The translations under genes were made by a program, and so were the position numbers. From Vicinamibacterales bacterium (lineage in GTDB: Bacteria > Acidobacteriota > Vicinamibacteria > Vicinamibacterales > UBA2999), in contig JBAZYO010000001.1 of NCBI GenBank assembly GCA_041659285.1, positions 124,001-188,000 on the forward strand: a stretch of DNA of 64,000 nt. Reading direction: 5' to 3'. How positions within the stretch are numbered: position 1 is the first letter of the stretch; every line of letters starts with the position of its first letter. Shown in pieces: positions 37,729 through 46,811 of this stretch. The notes below the pieces were generated by a model. It ran no database searches. It was given only the letters and a program-made list of their open reading frames with translations, and was not told the DNA's origin.

Positions 37729-38985
37729 ATGCGCCTCATCACCAGAAACGACGCGTCGCTTGTCGTGGGCCTCATTGCCGGCACCGTTGTGATTTTTCAA
37801 CGGCCGCTCCGCTTTGTCTGGGAGGCGGCGTGGGACGTGCAGGAGCGCTACCACGTCGACCTGCTCCCGGCGCTGGCGATTTTCGCGGGGGTCTTTGTCT
37901 TCCACGAGGCCCGCAAGCGGCAGCAGGCGAAGGCTGAGGCGCTCGCTGCCGCCGCGGAGGCAGCCCAGGCCCGGATGCGCTCGGCGGAACTCGAGCGGCT
38001 GATGACCTTCAGCCAAGCGCTCGCCAACGCGCTGGAACCCACGACGCTCCAGCAGGCCTTGTGGCGGCACCTGCCCGCATTTGCGGGCGAGCGCGAGTTC
38101 TGGGTCCTGGCGCGACGACCCGATCGCTGGGAGGCGCTGCTGCAGGAGGCGGGCGTCACCCGCAGAAAATCGTTGGAAGAGCTCGAAGCGATTGCGGATC
38201 GCGCGGTGTCGCCGGAGACCCTCTCGGCGGCCCGGCTCGCGGGCATCGTCGAGGGGGACGTCCTCTGTTTTCCGATGGTCGCCGGCGTGGCCGTTGGCGT
38301 CCTCGGGATCCACGACGGCGCCACGATCACCGGCGATCAACGGAAGGCGCTCGGGGTCGCCACCGGACTGATCGCGATTGCAGTGAGAAACGTGCAGTTG
38401 TTTCTGGAGACCAAGGAATTCAGCCTGCGCGACAGCCTCACGAACTGTTTCAGCCGCGGCCATGGCCTCGAAACGCTGGCTCGGGAAATGGACCGGGCGC
38501 GCCGTTCCCGACAGCCACTGTCGATCCTGATGTTCGACATCGACCATTTCAAGACGATCAACGACGAGCTGGGGCACCTGCGCGGCGACGATTTGCTGCG
38601 CGCCGTCGGCGCGCAGCTCACGCGCGTGCTGCGGAGCACGGACGTGCGATGCCGGTACGGCGGCGACGAGTTCCTAATCATTCTTCCCGACACGCCGTTG
38701 ATCGGAGCGCAGCAGGCCGCCGAATCGGTGCGGCGGATGATGGCGACCCTCGCGATGGTCGCGGGCGGCAAGACCATTCCGGTCACGGTGAGCATCGGCG
38801 TCGCCGAGGCCGGGCCCGCGGAAACCGGGATCACCGCGTTGATCGGGCGGGCCGACGACGCGTTGTATCAGGCCAAGCGGGGGGGACGAAATCGATGCAG
38901 CGCCGCCGGCGCCCCCGAGGTGCCGGTCGCCCCGCCCGACCCTCCCGCCATCGGACCGCCAGCGGCCGGCTTCGGAGAGCCGTGA
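37729..38985 (+). CDS. Membrane-anchored GGDEF diguanylate cyclase
   Basis: Two N-terminal membrane segments (ASLVVGLIAGTVVIF and LLPALAIFAGVFVF), a coiled coil, a GAF-like middle domain (LAGIVEGDVLCFPMVAGVAV) and a GGDEF domain: DSLTNCFSRGHGLETLA, MFDIDHFKTINDELGHLRGD, and RYGGDEFLIILP. An inhibitory-site RxxD (RSTD) lies five residues before GGDEF, so product feedback is expected. The enzyme makes cyclic di-GMP from two GTP. ATG at 37729 is taken; an in-frame TTG at 37651 would add 26 residues. A TACAAT box lies at 37631. Divergent from the Wsp-like operon, which lacks its own cyclase. Confidence 0.9.
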   Translation: MRLITRNDASLVVGLIAGTVVIFQRPLRFVWEAAWDVQERYHVDLLPALAIFAGVFVFHEARKRQQAKAEALAAAAEAAQARMRSAELERLMTFSQALANALEPTTLQQALWRHLPAFAGEREFWVLARRPDRWEALLQEAGVTRRKSLEELEAIADRAVSPETLSAARLAGIVEGDVLCFPMVAGVAVGVLGIHDGATITGDQRKALGVATGLIAIAVRNVQLFLETKEFSLRDSLTNCFSRGHGLETLAREMDRARRSRQPLSILMFDIDHFKTINDELGHLRGDDLLRAVGAQLTRVLRSTDVRCRYGGDEFLIILPDTPLIGAQQAAESVRRMMATLAMVAGGKTIPVTVSIGVAEAGPAETGITALIGRADDALYQAKRGGRNRCSAAGAPEVPVAPPDPPAIGPPAAGFGEP

Positions 38986-38989
38986 GTGC

Positions 38990-40225
38990 ATGTTGACCGC
39001 TTCAGTCGCAATCGCCTTACTCGGTGCCGTCGCGTTCATCGCGATCGCCGCGGCGTGCGTGGCGACACTCCGGGCTCGCGCCGCACGGGCCGCGCTCCGC
39101 GCCGGCGACCGGGATCACGGCGAGAGGGACGCGCTGGCCAGGACCATGGACGCCGACAGCCGGCTGGCCGGTGACGTCGCGCACGACCTCAACGATTTGT
39201 TGACGGCGATCACCGGACGCGCCGAGCTGTTGATCGCGAACCTGGACCCGTCCGGCACGAGCATCCAGGACGCCCACGAGATTCGACGCGCCGCCTTGAG
39301 TGCCGCGCGTCTCACCAGGCCGCTGCGCACCTTGAGTGGCGGCCACCGCGCGCCGGCCGACGTGATCGACGTCAACGCCGTGGCCGCTCGTACGACGAGA
39401 GCCCTCCAGCAGATGCTCGGTCCGAACATCGAGGTCACGCTGGCGCTCGACCACGACATCACGCGGGTCAAGATCGCGGCGTATCACCTGGAAGAGATCG
39501 TGCTCAAGCTCGGCATTCGTGCGCGTGACGCCATGCCGCACGGCGGTCGTCTGACCGTGGCCACCGCCATGCACACGTCCGGCACCCGGGACGCGGCGAG
39601 CGGGGCGCCAGCCGAGTACGTCCGGATGGTCATCACCGACACCAGCGGCGGAATGTCCGCGGCGGCGCGGGCTAGGCTGTTCGAGCCGTTCTTCGTCAGT
39701 GAGGATGCCGCTGGAAACGCGATCGATCTCGCCAACGTGGACGCGATCGTCACACAGGCGGGTGGGCGGATCCAGGTCAACTCGGCGGCCGGCGTCGGCA
39801 CCACGTTCACGATCGACTTGCCGGCCACGTCGGAACCGGCCGCGCTGCCCGACCCGGCCCGGACTGGGACGCGGCTGGCGGCGCCCGTGCTGGTCGTCGA
39901 GGACGAGCCGGGCATGCGCGAACTCATCAAGGCCGTCCTGATGCGAAGCGGCCACGAGGTCGTGACCGTCGCCGGCCCGCACGCCGCGCTCGCCGTGCTG
40001 AACCGTCAACCGGCGATCGCGCTCATGCTCGTGGATGTCGTCATGCCCGAGATGGACGGCTACGACCTGATGGCCGAAGCGCGGAAGATCTCGCCCGGCG
40101 TCCGCGCCGTGTTCATCTCGGCGTTCGCGCCCGATCCGACGCGGCTCCCGCGCGGCGACGGCTTCCTCGCGAAGCCGTTTACCAGCGAGTCGCTCACCGA
40201 CATCGTCGAAAGAGCCTCGCATTGA
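38990..40225 (+). CDS. Degenerate hybrid histidine kinase (pseudokinase) with receiver
   Basis: One N-terminal membrane segment, then an H-box with His65 (AGDVAHDLNDLLTAITGRAE). The ATP-binding part is degraded: the N-box Asn is Arg (LGIRARDAMPHGG instead of NARDAM), the G1 box reads DTSGGM instead of DTGIGM, and the glycine lid is replaced by AAGNAIDLANVDAI. A receiver with intact acceptor (MLVDVVMPEMDGYDL) and Lys (FLAKPFTSES) ends the protein. It is therefore unlikely to autophosphorylate, and may act as a dimerisation or phosphotransfer scaffold for another kinase. It starts four bases after the GGDEF gene. Confidence 0.85.
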   Translation: MLTASVAIALLGAVAFIAIAAACVATLRARAARAALRAGDRDHGERDALARTMDADSRLAGDVAHDLNDLLTAITGRAELLIANLDPSGTSIQDAHEIRRAALSAARLTRPLRTLSGGHRAPADVIDVNAVAARTTRALQQMLGPNIEVTLALDHDITRVKIAAYHLEEIVLKLGIRARDAMPHGGRLTVATAMHTSGTRDAASGAPAEYVRMVITDTSGGMSAAARARLFEPFFVSEDAAGNAIDLANVDAIVTQAGGRIQVNSAAGVGTTFTIDLPATSEPAALPDPARTGTRLAAPVLVVEDEPGMRELIKAVLMRSGHEVVTVAGPHAALAVLNRQPAIALMLVDVVMPEMDGYDLMAEARKISPGVRAVFISAFAPDPTRLPRGDGFLAKPFTSESLTDIVERASH

Positions 40226-40332
40226 GCTGCGGTCACGGACGCCGCGGCGGCGCGGACGGGCTTGACGGATGGACCGAACCCGTAGTCAAGTGCCAGCGGA
40301 GTTCAGCTGTCCGAGGTCTGGAGTGACCGCCG

Positions 40333-41283
40333 ATGGGTCTCGTGCTCGTTGTTGACGATATCGAAGGGAATACCCGGTTGCTGTCGTCTTTGCTGACGGC
40401 GGATGGTCACTCCGTGCGTACGGCCGCCGGTGGAGCCGAGGCGGTCCGCATGGTGCTCGACGACCATCCAGACCTCGTGCTCATGGACGTGATGATGCCC
40501 GAGGTCGACGGCTTCGAGGCGTGCCGCCAGATCAAGCGACAGGCGGCGACGCGGCTGACGCCCGTGGTCCTGGTCACGTCGCTCAACGACATGGATAGTC
40601 GCATCCGGGGAATCGATGCGGGCGCCGACGATTTTCTGAGCAAGCCCTTCAACCGGCATGAGCTCCTGGCGCGGGTCCGCTCGTTGCTCCGCCTCAAGCG
40701 CTACACCGACGATCTGGACACGGCCGATGCCGTCATCGTCAGCCTCGCGCTGACCATCGAAGCCCGTGACAGCAACACGGAGGGGCACTGCCAACGCCTC
40801 GGCGCGTACGCCGTCTCGCTGGGGCGGATACTGGGGCTCGACGAGGACGACAGTGCCGCGCTGGAGCGCGGGGGCTACTTGCACGATGTTGGCAAGGTTG
40901 GCATTCCCGATGCGGTACTGCTAAAGCCCGGGCCGCTCACGCCCGATGAATTCCAGATAATGAAGCAGCACACGCTGATCGGTGATCGACTCTGTGGCGA
41001 ACTGCGCTCGCTGCGAAAGGTGCGGCCGATCGTTCGATCCCACCACGAACGTCTGGACGGCACTGGCTATCCGGATGGCTTGCGCGGGGATGCGATTCCA
41101 CTGCTGGCGCACGTGATGGGCATCGTCGACGTGTTCGACGCGCTCACGACCGCGCGCCCCTACAGGGCCGCCTTGCCGCGGGCGCAGGCCGCTCAAGAAC
41201 TGAGGGCGGAGGTCGCCTGCGGCTGGCGGCGCGCTGACCTGGTCGGCACGTTTCTCAGCCTCGTCGAAGGGGATTTGCCATGA
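40333..41283 (+). CDS. HD-GYP response regulator (cyclic di-GMP phosphodiesterase)
   Basis: A receiver (LVLVVDDIEGNTRLLSSLL, acceptor in DLVLMDVMMPEVDGFE, Lys in DFLSKPFNRHE) is joined to an HD-GYP domain: LTIEARDSNTEGHCQRLGAY, metal site RGGYLHDVGKVGIPDAVLLK, SHHERLDGTGYPDGLRGD. The order and length match RpfG-type enzymes, which break cyclic di-GMP to pGpG or GMP when the receiver is phosphorylated. Preceded by a GGAG box. Its last codon overlaps the start of the stand-alone dimerisation-domain gene, so the two are co-produced. Confidence 0.94.
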   Translation: MGLVLVVDDIEGNTRLLSSLLTADGHSVRTAAGGAEAVRMVLDDHPDLVLMDVMMPEVDGFEACRQIKRQAATRLTPVVLVTSLNDMDSRIRGIDAGADDFLSKPFNRHELLARVRSLLRLKRYTDDLDTADAVIVSLALTIEARDSNTEGHCQRLGAYAVSLGRILGLDEDDSAALERGGYLHDVGKVGIPDAVLLKPGPLTPDEFQIMKQHTLIGDRLCGELRSLRKVRPIVRSHHERLDGTGYPDGLRGDAIPLLAHVMGIVDVFDALTTARPYRAALPRAQAAQELRAEVACGWRRADLVGTFLSLVEGDLP

Positions 41284-41543
41284 TGCCGGACGACGAAAAG
41301 CACCGTCACGACTTCAAGAATCAGCTCGGCATCATCCTGGGATTTGCCGACGTGTTGCTGACGGACATATCGCCGGACGATGCGCGGCGCGCTGATGTCG
41401 AAGAGATTCAGAAGGCGGCGAGCGCGGCGCTTGCGCTGCTTGCCTTGGTGTTCCCCGAGCTCCCCGTCGCGGAGCGTGAAGGTGACGCGACCCAGGGCCG
41501 GTCCTCACATGGGCAATCAGGAATAGGACGTGACCGAGGTTGA
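41280..41543 (+). CDS. Stand-alone HisKA-like dimerisation/phosphoacceptor domain
   Basis: 87 residues. HRHDFKNQLGIILGFADVLL has His10 in the H-box pattern HDFxNxL of hybrid kinases, followed by a second helix (ADVEEIQKAASAALALLALV). There is no ATPase domain; the tail is short and polar. It starts inside the stop of the HD-GYP gene (ATGATG overlap), pointing to a joint role, for example as a phosphotransfer partner for the receiver of that enzyme. A truncated kinase remnant is the alternative; downstream DNA holds no ATPase fragment. Confidence 0.6.
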   Translation: MMPDDEKHRHDFKNQLGIILGFADVLLTDISPDDARRADVEEIQKAASAALALLALVFPELPVAEREGDATQGRSSHGQSGIGRDRG

Positions 41544-41563
41544 CAGCCCGCGGCGGCCGCGAG

Positions 41564-41608
41564 GCGCCTCGTTCGCGCTGACGCTCAGGCTGTTTCGCTG
41601 GCAATAGC
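41564..41608. repeat. 45-bp exact duplicate, copy 2 (end of FIST-linked kinase gene)
   Basis: Identical to 27225-27269. Here the opposite strand is read: the last residues (AIASETA) and stop codon of the PAS hybrid kinase are encoded on the complement of the segment that ends the ABC permease gene at the other location. Confidence 0.85.
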
Positions 41609-43402
41609 CGAGGCCACCGCCTTGAGCAGCGCGTCGGGCGAGAACGGCTTGAGCAGCACCGGCGCGCCCTGATCGCCCAGGGCCTCGCTCTGGTCCACGT
41701 AGCCGGTCACGAACAGCATCGGCAGGCCGGGCCGCACCTTCCGCAGGCGCTTGGCCAGTTCGATGCCGCCCATCCGCGGCATGACGACGTCGGTGACCAC
41801 CATCACGATGCTCTGCCCGTGCACGGTGAACAGGTCGAGCGCCTGCTGGCCGTCAGACGCCTCAATGGTCTGGTAGCCGGCCGTCCGCAGGACCGTGGCC
41901 CCCAGCCGCCGCAGCGCCCGCTCGTCCTCGGCAATCAGGATGGTGCCGCTGCCGGTCTTCGCCGCCGTCAGGGTGCGCGGCGTCGGCGGCGGGACGGTGG
42001 TGTCGTCGGTGCGGGGCAGCAGGAGCGAGAAGGCGCTGCCGTCACCGGGCGCGCTGGCCACCGAGATGGCGCCGCCGCTCTGGCGCACGAAGCCGTAAAC
42101 CATCGACAGGCCGAGGCCGGTGCCCGCCCCCTTGGGCTTGGTCGTGAAGAAGGGCTCGAAGATGCGGCCCTGCACGTCGGCCGGGATGCCGACGCCGGTG
42201 TCGCGCACCAGCAGCTCCACGAACAACCCGGGCGAGATGTCGAGTAACCGCGCCTGGTTCGCGGTGATTTCGCGGTTGGCCGTCTCGATCGAGAGGCGGC
42301 CGCCTTCGGGCATGGCGTCGCGGGCGTTGAGCGCGAGGTTGACCAGCACCTGCTCCAGCTGCGCGGCGTCGGCGCGGACCGACCACAGGTCCGTCGCCAG
42401 GTGCAGGTCGATGGCGATGTGCTCGCCGATCAGCCGGTTGAGCATGCGGCTCATGTCCATCACCCGCTGGTTGAGCCCGACGATCTCCGGCGACAGGATC
42501 TGGCGGCGGCTGAACGCCAGCAGCTGGCCGGTGAGCGTGGCGGCGCGCTCGGCGGCGTTGAAGATCTCCTCGACGTCGGTGCGCAGCGGCGATCCGGCCA
42601 GCGACGTCATCAGCAATTCGGAATAGCCGCGGATGGCGGTCAGCAGGTTGTTGAAGTCGTGCGCGATGCCGCCCGACAGGCGGCCGATCGCCTCCATCTT
42701 CTGCGCGTGGCGCAGTTGTTCCTCGAGCTGGCTGCGGGCCGACTCGGCGGCCTGGCGGTCGGCCATCTCGCGGCGCAGTTCGTCGTTGACACGGGCCAGC
42801 GCGGCGGTGCGCTCGTCAACGCGGCGCTCGAGATCCCGGTGCACCTCGTGCAGGGCCAGCTGGCTGGCGCGCAACTGCTTCTCCGCGTAGTAGCGCTCGG
42901 TGACGTCGCGCAGGATCAGCATGACCTGCGCCTGTTCCATCGGCAGCAGGCGCGCCTCGTAGAGCCGCGGCGTCGGCGTGTCGGCGCCGAGCTCCAGCTC
43001 CAGGTTCACCGGGGCGTGGTCCCGGGCGATGCGGGCGAGGGCGTTGGCGACCGGCCCGCGGGCCGCGGCGTCCAGCACATCGGCAATGGCGCGCCCGGTC
43101 ACCCAGCCGCGCGTCGGCTCCGCGTGCGCCGGGCCCTTCACGTCCAGGATCACGCCCTGCTTGTCGAGCCGGAGAATCTGGTCGGGAAACGCGCCGACCA
43201 GCGCCCGCAGCTCGGCGTTGGCCTGCAGCAATTCCTGCGAGCTCAACTCGAGCGATCGCTCGAGCATGGCGCGATCGTTGTCGAACTCCCGGTAGGCCTG
43301 GTCCACCGCCTCGAGCATCGGCGTGAGCTCGGCGGGAACCGGTGCTTCCGGAAAGAAGCGCTTCAACTGGCGGCGCAGCAGACTGTGGAAATCGCCCATC
43401 AT
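41585..43402 (-). CDS. PAS hybrid histidine kinase paired with FIST sensor
   Basis: 605 residues: an N-terminal helical region (LLRRQLKRFFPE, then YREFDNDRAMLERSLELSSQ), a PAS domain (LVGAFPDQILRLDKQGVILD), a long coiled coil (RASQLALHEVHRDLERRVDE), HisKA GGIAHDFNNLLTAIRGYSE, ATPase with LNARDAMPEGG, DTGVGIPADV and GTGLGLSMVYGFV, and a receiver (VVTDVVMPRMGGIEL, K in VLLKPFSPD). The gene follows the FIST gene with a one-base overlap, a common pairing in which FIST binds the input. The last residues are encoded by a 45-bp repeat shared with the ABC permease gene. No separate output gene is adjacent except the stand-alone domain facing it. Confidence 0.9.
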   Translation of the reverse strand: MMGDFHSLLRRQLKRFFPEAPVPAELTPMLEAVDQAYREFDNDRAMLERSLELSSQELLQANAELRALVGAFPDQILRLDKQGVILDVKGPAHAEPTRGWVTGRAIADVLDAAARGPVANALARIARDHAPVNLELELGADTPTPRLYEARLLPMEQAQVMLILRDVTERYYAEKQLRASQLALHEVHRDLERRVDERTAALARVNDELRREMADRQAAESARSQLEEQLRHAQKMEAIGRLSGGIAHDFNNLLTAIRGYSELLMTSLAGSPLRTDVEEIFNAAERAATLTGQLLAFSRRQILSPEIVGLNQRVMDMSRMLNRLIGEHIAIDLHLATDLWSVRADAAQLEQVLVNLALNARDAMPEGGRLSIETANREITANQARLLDISPGLFVELLVRDTGVGIPADVQGRIFEPFFTTKPKGAGTGLGLSMVYGFVRQSGGAISVASAPGDGSAFSLLLPRTDDTTVPPPTPRTLTAAKTGSGTILIAEDERALRRLGATVLRTAGYQTIEASDGQQALDLFTVHGQSIVMVVTDVVMPRMGGIELAKRLRKVRPGLPMLFVTGYVDQSEALGDQGAPVLLKPFSPDALLKAVASAIASETA

Positions 43403-44526
43403 CAGCGTTCAGACAGGGTGGTGACCGTCATCGTCTGGTTGTGGAGCTCGCACCGGGCCTTGGGCGTGAATGGCGAGATCTCGCCGTAGGAATAGAACCC
43501 CGCGATGGTGGCGGCCGGCCCGACGATGTCGCGGACGCCCTCGACTTCTTCTTCCACGCGCTGCCGCAGTACCATGCGCCGGCCCACGCAACTGATCAGG
43601 AGCGCGAGATCCGCCGGCGTGCCCAGCGCCTCGGCGCTGATGCGCCCGGCGCCGACCGCGCCGTCGATCAGGCGGTCGACGTTGGCCTTCATCAGCCGGA
43701 CGTAGCCGCCGACCGGGACGTCGCCGGCAAAGGTGAGGCTCTGGTCGGCCTCATGCACCGACAGAATCGTGCGCACCACCGGGGCGCTGACCTCGCGCGT
43801 GCGCAACGACAACGGGAAGAGCAGGCCCGAGGCCGGCAGGTCAGACGCATGATCGCCGAGGTAGCGCTTGTAGAGTGCCAGGGCGGATTGCCCGTCCAGC
43901 TCGTAGAGCACGTTGCCCGCGGACTTGGTGATTTGACGTTCCGGCCCGAACGGATCCCATCCGCCGAGGGAGCCGTAGCCGACTTTCAGGCGCGATCCGT
44001 ACAGCCCGACGGCCGCCACGGTGTTGGTCACGGCCCGGCCGCCGCACAGCACCACCGTTTCCTGGAACTGTTCGCCGTCGGCCGAGAGGCCGCCGGTCAC
44101 CGACACGCCGGGCGGGAGTCGCTCACCCAATCCCCGCACCAGGGCTTCACCGTTGATGTCGAGTCCTTCGGAGATCACGAGCACGTGCACGAGACCCGGG
44201 CCGGCGAGCGTCGCCGCCAGGGCGGCGCCGGCGGCGGCGCTGTCGATGGCCGTAACCGGCGCGGTGGCCAGGCGGACCTCGGTGTACTCGAACTGGATGG
44301 CGGTGGCGACCACGCCGGCGTCGAAGACGTCGGTCCCGCTGATCTGCCCGGCCGTCGAGCAGCCGATGATCGCGGCGGCGGGCCATCGCGCCGCCAGATC
44401 GGATCCCAGCCGCGGGCTGCCGATGCTGGCGCGGTCCCCGAACACGAGAACCAGCTGGGCGGCCGGCAGGGCGGGGGACTCGTGCCACCCCTGCGTGTCG
44501 TCCCAGCGATCCTGATGCACCTTCAC
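43402..44526 (-). CDS. FIST domain sensory protein
   Basis: 374 residues with FIST N (QLVLVFGDRASIGSPRLGSD, AAIIGCSTAGQISGTDVFDA, VSVTGGLSADGEQF) and FIST C (LYELDGQSALALYKRYLGDH, FAGDVPVGGYVRLMKANVDR, ATIAGFYSYGEISPF). FIST domains are thought to bind small ligands such as amino acids and act as inputs for kinases or cyclases. There is no membrane segment, so sensing would be cytosolic. GTG at 44526 (VKVHQDRWDD) is preferred over a start at 44580 because a TAGGGT box lies seven bases ahead and conservation starts there. Co-translated with the PAS kinase. Confidence 0.9.
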   Translation of the reverse strand: MKVHQDRWDDTQGWHESPALPAAQLVLVFGDRASIGSPRLGSDLAARWPAAAIIGCSTAGQISGTDVFDAGVVATAIQFEYTEVRLATAPVTAIDSAAAGAALAATLAGPGLVHVLVISEGLDINGEALVRGLGERLPPGVSVTGGLSADGEQFQETVVLCGGRAVTNTVAAVGLYGSRLKVGYGSLGGWDPFGPERQITKSAGNVLYELDGQSALALYKRYLGDHASDLPASGLLFPLSLRTREVSAPVVRTILSVHEADQSLTFAGDVPVGGYVRLMKANVDRLIDGAVGAGRISAEALGTPADLALLISCVGRRMVLRQRVEEEVEGVRDIVGPAATIAGFYSYGEISPFTPKARCELHNQTMTVTTLSER

Positions 44527-44533
44527 AGCGAAT

Positions 44534-44539
44534 ACCCTA
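44534..44539 (-). promoter_or_regulatory. Candidate -10 element (TAGGGT) of the FIST-kinase operon
   Basis: Read on the minus strand, TAGGGT ends seven bases before GTG at 44526 with no ribosome-binding site between, close to the leaderless pattern seen elsewhere in this window. Confidence 0.35.
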
Positions 44540-44595
44540 GCGCAAATGTCCGGAAGGTGAACAGCGTCACGGCGCGGCAACGAGGGAACACCCGG

Positions 44596-46764
44596 CTAGG
44601 ATTCATGTTGCGCCGCGTACCACTCCAGCAGGAACCGCTGGGAATTGAAGGGCGGGACGCCTTCGGGCGGCGTGGCGCGCACGTAGGCGCCGTCGGTCTG
44701 CAGCGTCCACGCCCGGTCGGTGTCGCTCAACAGCACTTCGAGCACCGTGTCGCGCAGCAACTGCTTGAGGCCGGGATCGGTGACGGGGCAGAGCACCTCG
44801 ACGCGCCGGTCCAGGTTGCGTTCCATCAGGTCGGCGCTGCCGATGTAGACCTCGGGCGCGCCGCCGTTCTCGAAATAGTAGATGCGCGAATGCTCGAGGA
44901 ACTGGCCGACGATCGATCGGACGCGGATGTGATCGCTGATGCCGGGGATGCCCGGCCGCAGGCAGCACAAGCCGCGCACGATCATGTCGATGGTGACGCC
45001 GGCCTGCGAGGCGCGGTAGAGCGTCTTGATCATGCCCTGGTCGGCCACCGCGTTGTTCTTCAGGATCATGCGGGCCGGCCGTCCGGCCTTGGCGTGTTCC
45101 ATCTCGCGCTCGACCAGCGCCCGGAACCCTTGCCGCAGCCCGACCGGGGCCACCAGCAAGGCGTTGTACGACCGCTTGTTCGAATAACCGGTCAGCGAGT
45201 TGAACACCTCGGTGACGTCGTCGAGGATGCCCTCGTCGGCGGTGAACAGGCCGAGGTCGGTGTAGACCTGCGAGGTGACGCGGTTGTAGTTGCCGGTGGC
45301 GACGTGGGCATAGCGGTGAATGCCGTCCGCTTCATGGCGCACGACCAGGCACAGCTTGCAGTGCACCTTCAGGTTCATCAGGCCGTAGACGACGTGGATG
45401 CCGGCGGCTTCCAGGCGGGTCGCCCACGCGATGTTGTTCCGTTCGTCGAAGCGCGCCTTCAACTCCACCAGCACCGCGACCTGCTTGCCCTGTTCGGCGG
45501 CCTCGATCAGCAGGTCCACCAGTGGCGAGTTGGCGCCGATGCGATACAGCGTGATCTTGATCGCGATCACCTGCGGGTCTTCCACCGCCGCCCGCAGGAA
45601 GGTCTCGACCGACGTGAACGAGTCGAACGGATGGTGGAGCAGGAAGTCCTGGTCGGCGATCTGTTCGAAGACCTTGTCGGTTTCGTCGGGCGCCCACAGC
45701 GTGCGCGGCGTGATCGCCGGGTATTTCAGGGCCGGGCGGTGCAGCTTGACCAGCGAGTGCCAGTCGCCGAAGCCGAGGCGATCGGTGGCCCGCGCCACCA
45801 CGTCTTCCTCGATCTCGAAGTTCTCGATCAGGATGCTCAACACCCGCTTGGGCGTGTCGGCCTCGACGTGCAGCAGCGACAGCGCGCCGTGGCGCAACTG
45901 CTTGAGGCCGCGGTCCACGGTCTCGAGCAGGTCGTCGGCCTCGTCTTCCTGGATGACCATGTCGGTGTCGCGGATGATCCGGAACAGGTGCGTGCCCTCG
46001 ACCTGGGTGCCGGGGAACAGCGTCTGGATGTTCCGGCGGATGACGTCTTCCAGGAACACGTGCGCCATCCCGGGCTGCGGCGACAGGTGCTCCGGCAGGG
46101 CGATGAAGCGCGACAGCATCCCCGGGACCTTGACGCGCGCGAACTTGGTGCGGCCGGCGTGGCGGACACGGACGGCGAGGTTCATGCTCAGGTTCGAGAT
46201 GTACGGGAACGGATGCCCGGGGTCGAACGCCAGCGGGGTCAGGACCGGGAAGATGTGCTCCTTGAAGTACTGCGCCAGCCACGCCTCGATCGCCGGCGTG
46301 TAGTCAGCCGGATCGAGAAAGTGGATGCCCTCGGCGGCGAGCAGCGGGCGGATCGACTGCGACCAGCACGCGATCTGCGCGTCGATCTGCGCCAGCGCGT
46401 GCCCGCGAATCGTCGCCAGCTCGAGGTCCGTCGTCATGCCGTCGATCGAGACCTCCTCGATGCCGGCGCGGAACTTCTTCAGGATGGTGGCGACCCGCAC
46501 CATGAAGAACTCGTCGAGGTTGGTGCCGGAAATGGCGAGGAACTTCACCCGCTCGAGCAGCGGATGCGAGGTGTCCTGGGCCTGCGCGAGCACGCGCTGG
46601 TTGAACGCCAGCCAGCTCAGCTCACGGTTGATGTAGAGCGCGGGCGAGGTGAGGTCATTCGGGTCGAGCTTGGACCAGTCGCGCTGCGGCGTGGTGACCG
46701 CGGGCGCGCTCTCGGCGGTACGGCGCTTGCGCGGGCGTCTGGTCACGGCAGTCGTGGTGGGCAT
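44596..46764 (-). CDS. ppk: Polyphosphate kinase 1
   Basis: 722 residues. The four PPK1 regions are present: the N-terminal YINRELSWLAFNQRVL, the H domain with LSMNLAVRV, and two PLD-like catalytic halves holding the phospho-His in YAHVATGNYNRVTS, with ARFDERNNIAWATRLEAAG and GGAPEVYIGSADLMERNLDR. It reversibly builds polyphosphate from ATP at the inner membrane. A TAGAAT box ends five bases before the ATG and no ribosome-binding site is seen. No ppx lies beside it. The plus strand carries a 1,258-codon open frame antisense to this gene, considered an artefact. Confidence 0.97.
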   Translation of the reverse strand: MPTTTAVTRRPRKRRTAESAPAVTTPQRDWSKLDPNDLTSPALYINRELSWLAFNQRVLAQAQDTSHPLLERVKFLAISGTNLDEFFMVRVATILKKFRAGIEEVSIDGMTTDLELATIRGHALAQIDAQIACWSQSIRPLLAAEGIHFLDPADYTPAIEAWLAQYFKEHIFPVLTPLAFDPGHPFPYISNLSMNLAVRVRHAGRTKFARVKVPGMLSRFIALPEHLSPQPGMAHVFLEDVIRRNIQTLFPGTQVEGTHLFRIIRDTDMVIQEDEADDLLETVDRGLKQLRHGALSLLHVEADTPKRVLSILIENFEIEEDVVARATDRLGFGDWHSLVKLHRPALKYPAITPRTLWAPDETDKVFEQIADQDFLLHHPFDSFTSVETFLRAAVEDPQVIAIKITLYRIGANSPLVDLLIEAAEQGKQVAVLVELKARFDERNNIAWATRLEAAGIHVVYGLMNLKVHCKLCLVVRHEADGIHRYAHVATGNYNRVTSQVYTDLGLFTADEGILDDVTEVFNSLTGYSNKRSYNALLVAPVGLRQGFRALVEREMEHAKAGRPARMILKNNAVADQGMIKTLYRASQAGVTIDMIVRGLCCLRPGIPGISDHIRVRSIVGQFLEHSRIYYFENGGAPEVYIGSADLMERNLDRRVEVLCPVTDPGLKQLLRDTVLEVLLSDTDRAWTLQTDGAYVRATPPEGVPPFNSQRFLLEWYAAQHES

Positions 46765-46769
46765 GAGTC

Positions 46770-46775
46770 ATTCTA
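46770..46775 (-). promoter_or_regulatory. Candidate leaderless -10 element of ppk (TAGAAT)
   Basis: On the minus strand TAGAAT ends five bases before the ppk ATG at 46764, with no Shine-Dalgarno sequence. One base shorter than the common six-base spacing in this window. Confidence 0.45.
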
Positions 46776-46811
46776 CCGCCGAGCGCATCGGGTGAGCCGA
46801 AGTGGGAAGGT

